64,000 nt of DNA from Bradyrhizobium quebecense (GTDB lineage: Bacteria > Pseudomonadota > Alphaproteobacteria > Rhizobiales > Xanthobacteraceae), in NCBI RefSeq assembly GCF_013373795.3, contig NZ_CP088022.1, positions 1,798,001 to 1,862,000 on the forward strand, in the 5' to 3' direction. Below the pieces are notes generated by a model. That model ran no database searches. It was not told the origin of the DNA and saw nothing but the letters and a program-made list of their open reading frames with translations. Below, in pieces: positions 10,120 through 19,015 of the stretch. The position numbers and the translations under genes are program-made. Position 1 is the stretch's first letter, and the number at the start of each line of letters is the position of its first letter.

Positions 10120-11150
10120 ATGGGAATGCGTCGTCACTGGTTGACCGGCTTTTCTGTTGCCGCGGCTTTCGGTGTTCAACTGAGTTCGGCTGCGGCAACT
10201 GACCTGTGGGAAATCGACTTCTCGTCGTCTCACGGCGGCGGCCAGTTTCTGATCAATCCGGCAAATTTTGTGATTTCCGGTATCGGTCGGATCGCCGAGT
10301 TCGTTCTCTATTGTCGGGACAGGCATCAGCGTCGACGGCGGCGGCCTTCTAGGCCAGGTCCAGTTTGGAAACGGCCGCGCCTCGGCAGGCTCGTGCACGC
10401 CCGCTGAATGCAATGTGACGTTCTCCTCGACGCCGAACGTCGTTCCTGGCTTCGGGACATATATTCCGCTCTTGCAGCTGAATTTCGAGCGCATCTGGGT
10501 CGACTGGAGCACCCCCAATCAAAAACAGATCCAGGTGTTCTTCAGCACCAATTCCAATACGCCGAGCTTCAACTGGAACGACGTTGCAACAGCGACGCGG
10601 CAAGTCATATCGGTTCAACCAGGATGGCTGGCGACACCGGCCAACGGCAACTGGAATAACGCCGCCAACTGGACGGTAGGATCTGTCCCGACTGCGACCG
10701 ATATTGCGCAATTCGGGGCATCGGCCACCAAGGCAATCGACATCAATCAGGCAACGCAGGTCGGTGGGCTGCACTTCTTAAATGGCTTAAATGGCGCAGC
10801 TGCGTTCACGTTTAACATCTCGGATGGAGCTGGCGGTCCCGCCTCCTTGGTGATTGGCGGAAGCGGTATCGACAACCAGTCGGGCAATCACCCGAGCTTT
10901 GTGGTCAGTGGTGCGTCCGGCAATGGGCACCCTCCGGTTCGCCAATTCCGCCGGCGCCGGCGATGCGATCATTACGACCAATGCCTCCGGCAGGACGCTG
11001 TTCACCGATACCAGCTCCGACGGGACAGCGCAGCTCGTCACCAATGCGGGCGGTACGGTCGACATCTCCGGATTGACGTCGAGCGGCCTGAGCGTCGGCT
11101 CGATCGCCGGCGCCGGCAATTATGTCCTTGGTGCGAAGAACCTGACCGGC
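10120..11150 (+). pseudogene. Broken autotransporter-like exported protein (three frames, 3' truncated)
   Basis: It starts with a clear signal peptide (MGMRRHWLTGFSVAAAFG...SSAAA) and then passes through three frames. A shift near 10305-10315 leads into VGTGISVDGGGLLGQVQFG and on to ATPANGNWNNAANWTVG. A second shift near 10918-10925 leads into GTLRFANSAGAGDAI and GNYVLGAKNLT. The stretches NGNWNNAANW and FANSAGAGDA with YVLGAKNLT are typical of autotransporter and autotransporter-associated-repeat passengers. The homology stops at about 11150, before any barrel. It is a decayed paralogue or relative of the adhesin class at the start of the window, not expected to be functional. Confidence 0.7.
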
Positions 11151-11269
11151 GAAGCGCCGGACACGGCCCGCCGGCATGCCGGCTACGTTCAACAGGTGCT
11201 CGAGACGACGATGGCGGCCGACGCGAGCGGAGCCGGTCAGGCCCCCGGTGCGCAGGAGCGTGCAAGCCT

Positions 11270-11862
11270 GCTAGCCGATATTGGGCAGCCGAAAAATTCC
11301 CGGCGATTTCCACGCTGTAGTCATGTCGGCGAATGAGCATGTCGGGGCCAAAATAGAAATCCTGCTCGGTGCTGTGGCTTGCGATCGTTGCGGGGAAGGT
11401 CGCTCGAAGTCCACGCCAGATCTCCGCACCTTCGCGCCATGGCCCGATCTCCCGGAGCAGGAATCCGTCCATCGCAAGCAGGAAAGGCGTGGTCAGGCAG
11501 GTCCAGAGGGCGTAGCCGTTGAAATAGCCGCGGTGCAGCGGGTCCCAATGCGTGCGCATATCATGCTGCGCAAATGATGCACGCGGGCTGTCTCGTTCCG
11601 CGATGACGCGCTCGTCTTCGGCGACTATGGCGATGTGTCCGGGCGTGAAGTCCATGCGCTGGCCGGGCCTTCCGAACGGCGCTATGGATGCCCGCTCGCG
11701 ATGCAGATCGATCCGCATCGTTCGCGGCGTCTGGTCCTGCTCGATTTCCTTCAGTGCCCACAAATCTCCGCCGCACCTGATCGTGGCCGAGAGATGTTGG
11801 TGCGCCTCCCATTGGCGCAGCCCGCCATGGGCCTCGATCGCATCTGCCAATAATGGAATCAT
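11270..11862 (-). pseudogene. Conserved hypothetical protein, 3' truncated
   Basis: A coherent reading frame starts at 11862 (MIPLLADAIEAHGGL) with an AGAGG ribosome site upstream. It runs for about 195 residues (HLSATIRCGGDLWALK, RMDFTPGHIAIVAED, RGYFNGYALWTCLTTPFLL, DFYFGPDMLIRRHDY) and then loses sense at about 11275, where it meets the debris of the plus-strand pseudogene. I believe it belongs to a family of uncharacterised proteobacterial proteins of about 250 residues, but I cannot name a function. The missing end marks a deletion or rearrangement junction. Confidence 0.55.
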
Positions 11863-11910
11863 CGGCGGTTTACCTCTTGCATGGGGTGCCTTCACCCCAT
11901 TGAGGCAATC

Positions 11911-12369
11911 CCAACGCTCATCAGCGTCTGCGATCTGGCTGTTGCCGCCGACGAGGCCGAGATCGGAATGCCGGAGATCGGCTTCGGTGCCTATCCGCAA
12001 TTCTCTGGGCCAGGTGCCCAAATCCAGCTCACTGCCAAGCGCGCGGCCTGGTTGGTACTGACGGCCCAGCGGATCGATGGCCGCACGGCTGAGAGCTGGG
12101 GCATGGTCAATCGCTCTGTGCCGCTCGCCGGGTTGATGGACGAGGCCGAACGCCTGGCAAAAGCCGTCAGCGCATTCGATCCCGTCGTATTGTCCGAAAG
12201 CAAGCGCGCGCTGGACGTAATCCCGGCAACAATCTCCGGCTGGCGCCAGGCTTTTGAGCACGGCCTGTCGACCAATGCGCGTATCCGCTCATCGAGTGCG
12301 GCTCAGGCCGAGGGCTTCACTCGATTCTCGGCAGGCGAACGGAATCCCGGCCAGGGTCGATCGACATAG
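11911..12369 (+). pseudogene. Enoyl-CoA hydratase/isomerase family, C-terminal fragment
   Basis: From about 11911 the translation (ISVCDLAVAADEAEIGMPEI, then QRIDGRTAESWGMVNRSVP and DPVVLSESKRALD) is the C-terminal two-thirds of a crotonase-fold protein. The CDLAVAADEA and MPEIGFG stretch lies just after the place where the oxyanion-hole loop should be. The N-terminal third is absent: bases before 11911 belong to something else. A 5' deletion is the simplest explanation, so I treat it as non-functional although the frame is intact to the stop at 12369. Confidence 0.7.
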
Positions 12370-12885
12370 CCTTTGCGGTTCGTCCAGCGCTCCGAGGGAG
12401 GTCTGAAACTTGATCTCATTGCCTTTCTTTGGCTGGAGGTAGCTCAAGTTTGTCAATGATGGATTGGAATGAGAGTTCAAGTTTGTCAGTTGGTTAGAAG
12501 GCTGTGTGTGCACGACGTGTGCGCCGGGAGATCAAAGAAATTCTCACCACAGCTAGCGTACGCATGCCCTCTGAGTGGGGCGCCGCCTTGGACGAGCGCA
12601 GGTGCACGACCAAAAAGTTCCGATTGTAGGGGATAGGCGAGCGCTGACGAGCAGTCCCGGATCTGGAAAGCGTCGCTCCTTCACTGCGCGATTGCCGCAA
12701 CTCCAAACACGATCGGGACACGCGAGCGTCCGTGCGCTGCGACTTGGTTGCCGCTGATAGCCCAGCGCCAGAGGCGGCGTCGGAGTTTTGGCGCGCAACG
12801 CGGACATGTGGCAGCGGTTTGCTCGAACAAGTATTGGATACAAGCCGTTCCATTCTCGAACGATATCGCGATGTGCCCGCGGCGC
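12370..12885. other. Non-coding debris with an att-like sequence; otherwise unrecognised
   Basis: I find no convincing gene in this stretch of about 515 bp; the short ORFs lack family resemblance. It contains the dusA-like core at 12456-12472, a flanking 12-bp direct repeat and GTGTGCAC/CGTGTGCG motifs at about 12505-12532, described separately. Confidence 0.5.
12444..12532. other. Putative left attachment site of a dusA-type island
   Basis: The 17-mer at 12456-12472 (ATGATGGATTGGAATGA) matches 52715-52731 in the dusA 5' end at 16 of 17 positions. It is bracketed by two exact copies of TCAAGTTTGTCA (12444-12455 and 12477-12488). About 35 bp further on lie GTGTGCAC and CGTGTGCG, motifs that also recur next to the integrase remnant at 52548-52650. 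No further dusA coding sequence is visible upstream of the core, which weakens the case. Confidence 0.4.
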
Positions 12886-13245
12886 TCAGACAGTCGGGGT
12901 GAGGAAGTGCTCAAGCAGCATCCGCGGCAAGATCAGCCCGAAGGTCATGGCCAAAATGACCAGAAACGCCGTGGCACCATTGGCCGCGATGCTCATCAGG
13001 AGAGTTACCGGAGCATGTGGCCCCAGCGAAACCAACTCGACCATGGCGCTCGCGGCCTCGAATAAGAAGAAGCCTGGCATCATCGAAACGACCGCTGAAA
13101 AGCCCAGTGCAGCGAAGGGGAGATGCAGGCGGTCCACGACCGGTGCGACCACGATACTGACCAGAATACAGGCAACGAGCGCTCCGGTCGCGACATTCGC
13201 TCCCGCGAGCGAGATCAGCGCCCAGCGTGCCGCATGTCCGAGCAC
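12886..13245 (-). pseudogene. Threonine/serine exporter (ThrE_2-like) C-terminal fragment
   Basis: The 119 residues contain hydrophobic segments and match the C-terminal membrane half of ThrE/YjjB-type exporters: VVAPVVDRLHLPFAALGFSA, SMMPGFFLFEAASAMV and ANGATAFLVILAMTFGL. Related-looking sequence (YARQHPWVLGHAARW) continues upstream of the first GTG and meets a stop, so the gene has lost its N-terminal part. In intact families this domain is fused to, or paired with, a DUF1212-type subunit, which is absent here. Probably non-functional. Confidence 0.6.
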
Positions 13246-13815
13246 CCACGGGTGTTGGCGCGCGTAGCAGCATCATGGAAGCGGCAAGGGAGCGGATTGC
13301 ACAGCATCTTGAGCAAGGACACTCCTTCGGTCGAGCATCGATCCAGGAACCTGTGAAGGGCCGACATCGATCGGAAACCGAAAAGGTTGATGCCCGTCAA
13401 TATCAGTACGGCGAACGAATGAGAACTCAGGAACAAGAACGTTAGCGGTAATGGTCGCGCTGCTAAGCCAGTTATGCTGCGCCGATGGGAAGAGGGGATC
13501 TCTGAAATAGCACCGGGAGCGGTCGCTCCCAGCCTCATGCCCAGGCGGGGCTCAAATGCGATCGAGCGCTTAAGCAGTCATTTCGCAGTCGCGGATCGAA
13601 GCGCTAGAATGCCAGTACCATCGCCACAGTTCATCCTGGTGCGGCGCCCATGTGAGGTTTGAACTTGAGGTCCGTCACGGTGATGTCGAGGGCCAGAGCA
13701 TGCCACTAGGGTCGAGCGGATGATAAAGAGCAAGCGCACACGCTATTCAAAAGCCGAGCAGCTACTCCGCAATTCGCTGAGCTCTCACAAAAGATAGGCC
13801 GCGTCCCGGAACCTG
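13246..13815. other. Intergenic, nothing recognised
   Basis: About 570 bp between the exporter fragment and the YeeE-type transporter. Short ORFs occur in both directions, but none shows a recognisable domain or convincing codon use. It looks like remnant DNA at the edge of the sulfur block. Confidence 0.4.
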
Positions 13816-14901
13816 CTAGGTCGAAGGTCCGAATAGCCTTCGCACTACAGGCAGCCATTCGCCGGTCATCGTAAATTCCAGCCCTAGTCGCGCGCCGCAC
13901 GCGATCGCCAGTAGCGTGATCGGGGCTGAAACCGCCAGCGTCGAGAATGCAGTAAGGCCCTGTCCGATGGTGCATCCCATCGACATTATGCCGCCGACGC
14001 CCATCAGCAGCGCGCCAATCATGTGACGCTTCAATTCGCGGGCGTCGTCGCAAGCCTCCCAGCGGAAGCCGCGCGCAAGCATCGCCGCGGCAAACGAGCC
14101 CGCGACCACGCCGGCGACCGAGCCGATGCCGAAATTCAGCCGCGCGCCGGAGAAGGTGGCAACATAGAGGATGCTATCGCCGAGCGGCGCGACAAAGGTC
14201 AGCGAACTGACACGGATGGGATCAAACTCGTCATCCGCCAGCCACCCGGTCGCGAACCAACCGAACGCGATCGCACCTCCGACGGCAAACCCGGACACAA
14301 GCAGTCTCGGCGATCGGATGAGTTTGCCGTCTGCGAGCGCCCAAACGACGAGTGCGGTTGCGATGGAAGCGACGAGGATCGCACGTGTTGCAGCGCCAGC
14401 ACCGGGACAAAGTATTGATGTCAGCGCCTGATTGGTACCCTCGCCCAGCCGCAGGGACAAGGGCTCGACGAACAGCACACGGAGCATTCCCGTCACGCCG
14501 CGCATGGTTGCGAGCGCCGACAGGCCGAGCACGAGAAAGACGACGATGGCGCGCAGATCGCCGCCGCCGACGCGCACCAGCGAGCCGAAGCCGCAGGTGC
14601 CGACCAGCGCCATGCCGACGCCGAACATTAGCCCTCCGATGATCGCACCGCCCAAGCCGATCGATGCTGTGAGATAGATCGACCGCGACAGATCGACGAT
14701 GCCGAATTCGGCGAGCGCTTGCGTCGCAAGCAGCGCCACGGCCGCAGCGAGTGCAAAGGATTTCAGCCGACGATAATCCGCTCCGAAGAACGCATCCTCG
14801 AGCATCGCGAGCGTGCAGAAGCGGCCCGCACGGCCAGCAACGCCGAGCACGGCGCCGGCGGCAAGCCCGCATGCAAACGCTATGGTCGAAGGGCTCAGCA
14901 T
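13816..14901 (-). CDS. YeeE/YedE family sulfur-compound transporter
   Basis: A 361-residue polytopic membrane protein with the two-fold internal repeat of the YeeE/YedE (TsuA) family. The hallmark cysteine motifs are present: GRFCTLAMLEDAFFG near residue 28, GTCGFGSLVRVGGGD near 120 and SMGCTIGQGLTAFS near 315. In the one characterised homologue, conserved cysteines relay thiosulfate through the membrane. It is the last gene of a leftward set soxS-soxR-this gene and probably imports thiosulfate or a related sulfur species. Full length. Confidence 0.85.
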   Translation of the reverse strand: MLSPSTIAFACGLAAGAVLGVAGRAGRFCTLAMLEDAFFGADYRRLKSFALAAAVALLATQALAEFGIVDLSRSIYLTASIGLGGAIIGGLMFGVGMALVGTCGFGSLVRVGGGDLRAIVVFLVLGLSALATMRGVTGMLRVLFVEPLSLRLGEGTNQALTSILCPGAGAATRAILVASIATALVVWALADGKLIRSPRLLVSGFAVGGAIAFGWFATGWLADDEFDPIRVSSLTFVAPLGDSILYVATFSGARLNFGIGSVAGVVAGSFAAAMLARGFRWEACDDARELKRHMIGALLMGVGGIMSMGCTIGQGLTAFSTLAVSAPITLLAIACGARLGLEFTMTGEWLPVVRRLFGPST

Positions 14902-14974
14902 TCCTCCCGCAAGATGTTCGTTTTGCGTCGCGGGCAGTCTGCGCCGGCAGGTGGCGAAAAGCCAGAGCGGAAAA

Positions 14975-15325
14975 TTACCGGCGGCGCCGGCGAACTGGCT
15001 CGCAGAACACGTCGTAGACGGCGGTGAGAATCTTGCGGACGTCCTCGCTGGCGAGGCTGTAGTAGATTGCCTTGCCGTCGCGGCGGGTCGTCACCAGCCG
15101 ATCGAGTCTCAGCCGCGCGAGCTGCTGCGAGACGGTCGACTGCCGCTCGCCCAGGAACTGCTCAAGCTCGGTCACCGATTTCTCGCCCTCGGCGAGGATG
15201 CAGAGTAGCAGCAACCGGGACTCATGCGACAACGCCTTGAGCATGTCGCTCGCCTCGCGCGCCTTCTCGATCATCTGCTCGAGTTCGGCGGAGCCCTCGA
15301 TCTCCTTCAGCTTCGGCAATGTCAT
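14975..15325 (-). CDS. soxR: ArsR-family repressor, persulfide-sensor type
   Basis: A 116-residue winged-helix protein with the ArsR DNA-recognition helix (RQSTVSQQLARLRLD, about 61-75). It has exactly two cysteines, C42 in LLLLC and C108 in DVFC, 66 residues apart. That is the arrangement known in SqrR/BigR/YgaV sensors, where a polysulfide bridge between the two releases the operator. The metal-binding motif of arsenic sensors is absent. It lies between soxS and a YeeE transporter on the minus strand and is the likely regulator of the sox genes; the recurring ATTC-N8-GAAT sites are its candidate operators, shared with two paralogues in this window. Confidence 0.85.
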   Translation of the reverse strand: MTLPKLKEIEGSAELEQMIEKAREASDMLKALSHESRLLLLCILAEGEKSVTELEQFLGERQSTVSQQLARLRLDRLVTTRRDGKAIYYSLASEDVRKILTAVYDVFCEPVRRRRR

Positions 15326-15361
15326 CGCGTCAAATTCCCCTGAGCAAAATCCCGACAGCGT

Positions 15362-15739
15362 TCACGACTTGGCCGGTTCCGCTCCTGTTTGGGACAGGAT
15401 CCGGTCCAAGAGGCCGAAGAAGAAGGCATCCCCCGGATAGCCGCGAATGCGCCCGATCTCACGGCCCTCTTTTACCACGACGAAGGTCGGCGTGAAGGCG
15501 CCAGGATCGATTCCGGCGAGATCAGCGGGCAGGGGGCTATTCAGGTCGACCCGGCGCAGCGGCGCGGCCTGGCTTTCCTCGGTCTTGGCATAGATCGGCG
15601 CGATCTCGGCGTTGAAGCGCGCGCACCACACGCAGCCGGGCCGCTCGAACATCACGAGCTCGGCTGCGCGCGAACCGGTCGCGGGCAGCGCGAGCGCGAC
15701 ATTGATTGCGAGCAGGGCGATGATTCCGTTCAATCTCAC
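15362..15739 (-). CDS. soxS: SoxS-like periplasmic thioredoxin
   Basis: A 125-residue protein with an N-terminal signal peptide (cleavage after SRAAE or nearby) and a thioredoxin-fold active site CVWC at C36-C39 within MFERPGCVWC. The later FTPTFVVVKEGREIGRI contains the cis-proline region. SoxS proteins are known to keep the SoxY carrier cysteine reduced and active in the periplasm. It is divergent from soxV, whose product should pass electrons from the cytoplasm to such thioredoxins. Confidence 0.8.
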   Translation of the reverse strand: MRLNGIIALLAINVALALPATGSRAAELVMFERPGCVWCARFNAEIAPIYAKTEESQAAPLRRVDLNSPLPADLAGIDPGAFTPTFVVVKEGREIGRIRGYPGDAFFFGLLDRILSQTGAEPAKS

Positions 15740-15821
15740 GTATTGGATCTCTGGACTTGCTTTTGGACTACCTTGTCGCTTTATATCATTAAATTCGCAT
15801 ATGTGCTAGGGATGAGGCGCA

Positions 15822-16553
15822 ATGACCTTGGACGTCACGCTGGGTGCGGCCTTTGTCGCGGGGCTGTTTTCGTTTCTGTCGCCCTGCATCCTGCCCCTGG
15901 TCCCGCCCTTCCTTTGCTACATGGCCGGCGTATCGGTCACGGATCTGTCCGGAGGCAGGCCCGACCTGCGGCCGCGCATCCTGGTCTCCGCACTGGCTTT
16001 CGTGGCGGGCTTCTCGCTGGTGTTCGTAGCGCTCGGCTCGACCGCGTCGATCGCGGGGCGCTTCATCTCCGCGCATCTTTCGACCCTCGGCATAGTCGCG
16101 GGCGGCCTGATCATCGTCATGGGCCTGCATTTTCTGGGGCTGCTCAGGATTCCGCTGCTCTATCGCAGCGCGACTGTGCAGGTCGACAACCGGCCGACCG
16201 GCGTGGCGGGGGCCTTCGTCATGGGGCTGGCGTTCGCGTTCGGCTGGACACCCTGCGCAGGCCCCATTCTCGCCGCCGTCCTGCTGATGGCGGGATCGGA
16301 GGACACGACGGGACGAGGGGCGCTGCTGCTGCTGGCCTATTCGGTCGGGACCGGCATTCCCTTCCTGATCGCGGCCGCCTTCACCGGCAGGTTCATTGCA
16401 GCGCTTGGCCGCGCGCGTCGTCACCTCGGCCTGGTCGAGAAGACCATGGGCGTCTTCCTGGTCGCCACCGGTCTGATGTTCCTGACCGGCCTGATGCCCG
16501 CGGTTTCGGAATGGCTGCTGGAGCGATTCCCAGGACTCACCAGCATCGGCTGA
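15822..16553 (+). CDS. soxV: SoxV/CcdA thiol-disulfide transporter
   Basis: A 243-residue membrane protein with six predicted segments and the two CcdA-type cysteine motifs, SPCILPLVPPF (C22) and WTPCAGPIL (C145). CcdA/SoxV moves reducing equivalents from cytoplasmic thioredoxin across the inner membrane to periplasmic partners; here SoxW and SoxS are the obvious recipients. The start at 15822 has a GAGG ribosome site (gaggcgcaATG). The gap to divergent soxS holds an ATTC half-site (15793-15796) but not the full operator seen elsewhere. Confidence 0.88.
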   Translation: MTLDVTLGAAFVAGLFSFLSPCILPLVPPFLCYMAGVSVTDLSGGRPDLRPRILVSALAFVAGFSLVFVALGSTASIAGRFISAHLSTLGIVAGGLIIVMGLHFLGLLRIPLLYRSATVQVDNRPTGVAGAFVMGLAFAFGWTPCAGPILAAVLLMAGSEDTTGRGALLLLAYSVGTGIPFLIAAAFTGRFIAALGRARRHLGLVEKTMGVFLVATGLMFLTGLMPAVSEWLLERFPGLTSIG

Positions 16554-16556
16554 TGC

Positions 16557-17276
16557 TTAACCGTAGCGGAAATCGAGCAGCTGGGCGTAGGACCGCAGCT
16601 CGATCAGGTAGCGATGCACGAGCGGTCCGTCGCCGGCCATTGCCGCATGTGCAATCTCGCCGCTGCTCGCGATCGCGCCGTCAATGAGGCGGCGGAACTC
16701 GCTCCTTTCGGCGATCTCGGGACTTGCCCAATCATTGCAGCGCTGCAAGCGATCGCGAAATGCGCTTGCGGCGGCGACTGTGTCCTCAGCGCTCGCGGGC
16801 GCAGGCTGCTCGCCGTACCGAGTCGCTGCGACCCTCAACTTTTCCATCGCCGGGGCTATCTCGAAGACGCAGTCACCGAGATCGTACAGGCCTGAATTGC
16901 GCCTGAGCTCGTGAAAGGACTGACGAAGTGAATGCAGCTCGCGGCCGGCGGCGACATCGTCTCCACTGTCCAGTGCACGCGTTGCCGCCGTGAGACTTTC
17001 GCGTCCCCGGTCGAGGAAATCCGACACAGCGGCCGGCGCGTAAGCGGGCAGGGGAGCGGACGTGTTTGGCTCGAGCCGCTTCCACGCGACTACCGCCTCG
17101 TCGGCCTCCATCTGCGCCAGTGCAATGTTTCCGGTGCGCGCATAGCTCGCCGCGCTGCGTAGATTGGCCATGATCGGCCCCATCGCCGATGTGAAATCCG
17201 CAGGCTTGTCAGCGTCGGCGCCGAAGGCGAGCGCGTGCGAAGCTAGCCACGCCAACAGGACTATGATGCAGCGCAA
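16557..17276 (-). CDS. Exported protein of unknown function in the sox cluster
   Basis: The 239 residues begin with a signal peptide (MRCIIVLLAWLASHALAFG). The rest is predicted almost wholly alpha-helical, with repeated helix-turn patterns (LRSAASYARTGNIALAQMEA; AGRELHSLRQSFHELRRN), suggesting one or two four-helix bundles reminiscent of cytochrome c' or of helical-bundle sensors. It has no CxxCH heme motif; cysteines are C145 (GDCVFE) and C189 (RCNDWA), plus one in the signal. It lies between convergent soxV and divergent soxW, sharing the operator-bearing gap with soxW. I do not recognise a family with a known function. Confidence 0.75.
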   Translation of the reverse strand: MRCIIVLLAWLASHALAFGADADKPADFTSAMGPIMANLRSAASYARTGNIALAQMEADEAVVAWKRLEPNTSAPLPAYAPAAVSDFLDRGRESLTAATRALDSGDDVAAGRELHSLRQSFHELRRNSGLYDLGDCVFEIAPAMEKLRVAATRYGEQPAPASAEDTVAAASAFRDRLQRCNDWASPEIAERSEFRRLIDGAIASSGEIAHAAMAGDGPLVHRYLIELRSYAQLLDFRYG

Positions 17277-17288
17277 AATCGGAAATCC

Positions 17289-17316
17289 TTGTCACATTCG
17301 TGTATTTGAATATCAT
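17289..17316 (+). promoter_or_regulatory. soxW promoter with ATTC-N8-GAAT operator in the spacer
   Basis: TTGTCA (17289-17294) and TATCAT (17311-17316) form a -35/-10 pair with a 16-bp spacer. ATTC-N8-GAAT occupies 17296-17311, exactly the spacer. A repressor there would block polymerase, and derepression would follow persulfide loading of the ArsR regulators. The site also lies in front of the divergent unknown gene. Confidence 0.6.
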
Positions 17317-17362
17317 AATGAAAATGACCAATGCGCAAAATCTTCCAACCCATAAAGCTCTG

Positions 17363-17944
17363 ATGCCGCTTCGTACGCCAACGCGGCGCGGTTTTCTCGC
17401 GATCGCATCCGGCGCCGCTCTGGGCATCGGCAGGAGCGAGGCTGTGGCCGAACCGGCGCTCGGGGAAGACGGGCTCTACCACGAGCCCTGGTTTCTGCAG
17501 AGCTTCCTCGATCTGCGCGAGGACCTCGAAAGCGCCGCCGCCGGCGGCAAGCGCCTCGCCGTCATGTGGGAGCTGCGCGGCTGTCCCTATTGCCGCGAGA
17601 CGCATCTGGTGAATTTAGCCGATACCGACATCACCAACTACATCCGCGACAATTTCGAGGTGTTGCAGCTCAATCTGATCGGCTCCCGTAAGGTTACGGA
17701 TGTCGACGGCCAGGAATTATCCGAGAAGGATCTCGCCCAGAAATACGGGATCAGGTTCACCCCGACGCTTCAGTTCTTTCCGCCGTCGTCGGCCGGTATC
17801 GAAGCAAAAGACCCTATGGCGCGGGAGGTTATGCGCGCACCGGGCTATCTCAAGCCGACGCATTTCCTGGCGATGTTTCGCTTCGTGCGGGAGCGGGCCT
17901 ATGAGCGCGGCTCGTTCCGGGATTTCTTTGCCGCCAATGGCTAG
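17363..17944 (+). CDS. soxW: SoxW, Tat-exported thioredoxin
   Basis: A Tat signal (PTRRGFLAIASGAALG) is followed by a thioredoxin fold with active site GCPYC (C74-C77 counted from the 17363 start) and a cis-proline segment RFTPTLQFF. SoxW is the periplasmic thioredoxin that receives electrons from SoxV and keeps Sox proteins reduced. Starts at GTG 17300 and ATG 17318 are in frame but fall inside the predicted promoter and operator, so I chose 17363. The gene is followed by a 126-bp gap before soxX that carries its own promoter-like sequence. Confidence 0.85.
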   Translation: MPLRTPTRRGFLAIASGAALGIGRSEAVAEPALGEDGLYHEPWFLQSFLDLREDLESAAAGGKRLAVMWELRGCPYCRETHLVNLADTDITNYIRDNFEVLQLNLIGSRKVTDVDGQELSEKDLAQKYGIRFTPTLQFFPPSSAGIEAKDPMAREVMRAPGYLKPTHFLAMFRFVRERAYERGSFRDFFAANG

Positions 17945-17968
17945 CTGAGAGCGTCTTTCCAATTTCGC

Positions 17969-18001
17969 TTGACGCCGACTCTTATATTCACATATCATAA
18001 T
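17969..18001 (+). promoter_or_regulatory. Probable soxXYZABCD promoter with a near-match operator
   Basis: TTGACG (17969-17974) and TATCAT (17993-17998) give an 18-bp spacer. ATTC-N8-TAAT (17986-18001) is one base from the ATTC-N8-GAAT consensus and overlaps the -10. It lies 70 bp upstream of the soxX start. The match is weaker than at the other sites. Confidence 0.45.
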
Positions 18002-18070
18002 AGTTGAATTTGATGGATTGTGAGTCCATCGTGATCAAAGGCGGGCGTCACCGTCATAAGGGTAGGGAAC

Positions 18071-18526
18071 ATGCGGCGCTCGCTTGTAGCTGCGTTTGCA
18101 CTGTGTCTGTTGGCCGGAGGCGTTCTTGCCCAGCAGCCGGCCGCGGAGCCGATCAAGCTCGACATCATCAATGACTCGCTCCCGAAGTCCTTGACCGGCA
18201 CGCCCGGCAATGCCGAGGCGGGCAAGAAGGTGTTCCTGACGCGCACGCTCGGCAACTGCCTCGCCTGCCACCAGGTCACCAGCCTGAAATCCGAGGAATT
18301 CCACGGCGAGTTCGGTCCGTCGCTCGACGGCGTGGCCGGCCGCTATACCGAGGCGCAATTGCGCCTCATCGTCGCCGACCCCAAGCGCATCTTCACCAAC
18401 ACGGTCATGCCTGCGTTCTTCAAGAACGACGGCTTGAGCCGGGTGCGCGGCGAATTCGTCGGCAAATCGATTCTGACGGCTGCGCAGGTCGAGGACGTCA
18501 TTGCTTTTCTCAAGACGCTGAACTGA
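18071..18526 (+). CDS. soxX: SoxX, c-type cytochrome subunit of SoxXA
   Basis: A 151-residue periplasmic cytochrome with a cleavable signal (MRRSLVAAFALCLLAGGVLA), one heme motif CLACH at 63-67 and a distal methionine region TNTVMPAFF. SoxXA couples the sulfur substrate covalently to the SoxY cysteine and takes two electrons. First gene of soxXYZABCD; soxY follows after 18 bp with a GAGGAGG ribosome site. Confidence 0.92.
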   Translation: MRRSLVAAFALCLLAGGVLAQQPAAEPIKLDIINDSLPKSLTGTPGNAEAGKKVFLTRTLGNCLACHQVTSLKSEEFHGEFGPSLDGVAGRYTEAQLRLIVADPKRIFTNTVMPAFFKNDGLSRVRGEFVGKSILTAAQVEDVIAFLKTLN

Positions 18527-18544
18527 CGGTGAGGAGGACCAGGA

Positions 18545-18997
18545 ATGAAAGCCATCAATCGACGGCAGGCATTTGCGCTCGGGGGCGGCTTTGTCATGCT
18601 GACCTTGATGCCCATGGCGGCCGATGCCGAAGTCACGAATGATGCGGCCAAGTGGATCGAGAAGTTCACCAGCGGCAAGCAACCCGCCAAGGGCAAGATT
18701 TCGCTCGACCTGCCGGAGATCGCGGAGAACGGCAACACGGTGCCGTTGTCGATCAACATCGAGAGCCCGATGACCGCGGACTCCTATGTCAAGGAGGTCA
18801 TCATCCTCGCCGACGGCAACCCAAACGCGGGCGTTGCGACGCTGTCCTTCACGCCGCTATCGGGCAAGGCGGAAGCCTCGATCCGAATCCGGCTCGCGAC
18901 CACGCAGAACGTGGTTGCGATCGCGAAGATGAGCGACGGTTCGCTGTTCACGGAGCAGAAGACTGTGAAAGTCACAATTGGCGGCTGCGGCGGCTAA
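18545..18997 (+). CDS. soxY: SoxY, sulfur-carrier subunit
   Basis: The 150-residue protein carries a twin-arginine-type signal (NRRQAFALGGGFVML) and ends in the diagnostic flexible arm GGCGG, whose cysteine carries the sulfur intermediates through the Sox cycle. The immunoglobulin-like core (PLSINIESPM, YVKEVIILADGNPNAGVAT) is typical. It pairs with SoxZ, encoded next; full length. Confidence 0.95.
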   Translation: MKAINRRQAFALGGGFVMLTLMPMAADAEVTNDAAKWIEKFTSGKQPAKGKISLDLPEIAENGNTVPLSINIESPMTADSYVKEVIILADGNPNAGVATLSFTPLSGKAEASIRIRLATTQNVVAIAKMSDGSLFTEQKTVKVTIGGCGG

Positions 18998-19015
18998 GGG
19001 CTTAGGAGAGGAAAG

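Noticed and set aside
11038..12261. A 407-residue minus-strand ORF as a complete gene
   Set aside because: Only 11270-11862 is coherent; the N-terminal third is antisense to the enoyl-CoA hydratase fragment and the C-terminus is antisense to the autotransporter-like pseudogene.
12494..12853. Minus-strand ORF of 119 residues
   Set aside because: Serine- and arginine-rich, no domain, in a debris region; overlapping ORFs in other frames look equally good.
15773..15808. Full ATTC-N8-GAAT operator between soxS and soxV
   Set aside because: Only the ATTC half is present (second half reads GCTA) and no well-spaced -10 is seen.
17300..17362. Earlier starts for SoxW
   Set aside because: They overlap the operator and -10 hexamer and would add 15-21 residues before the Tat signal.
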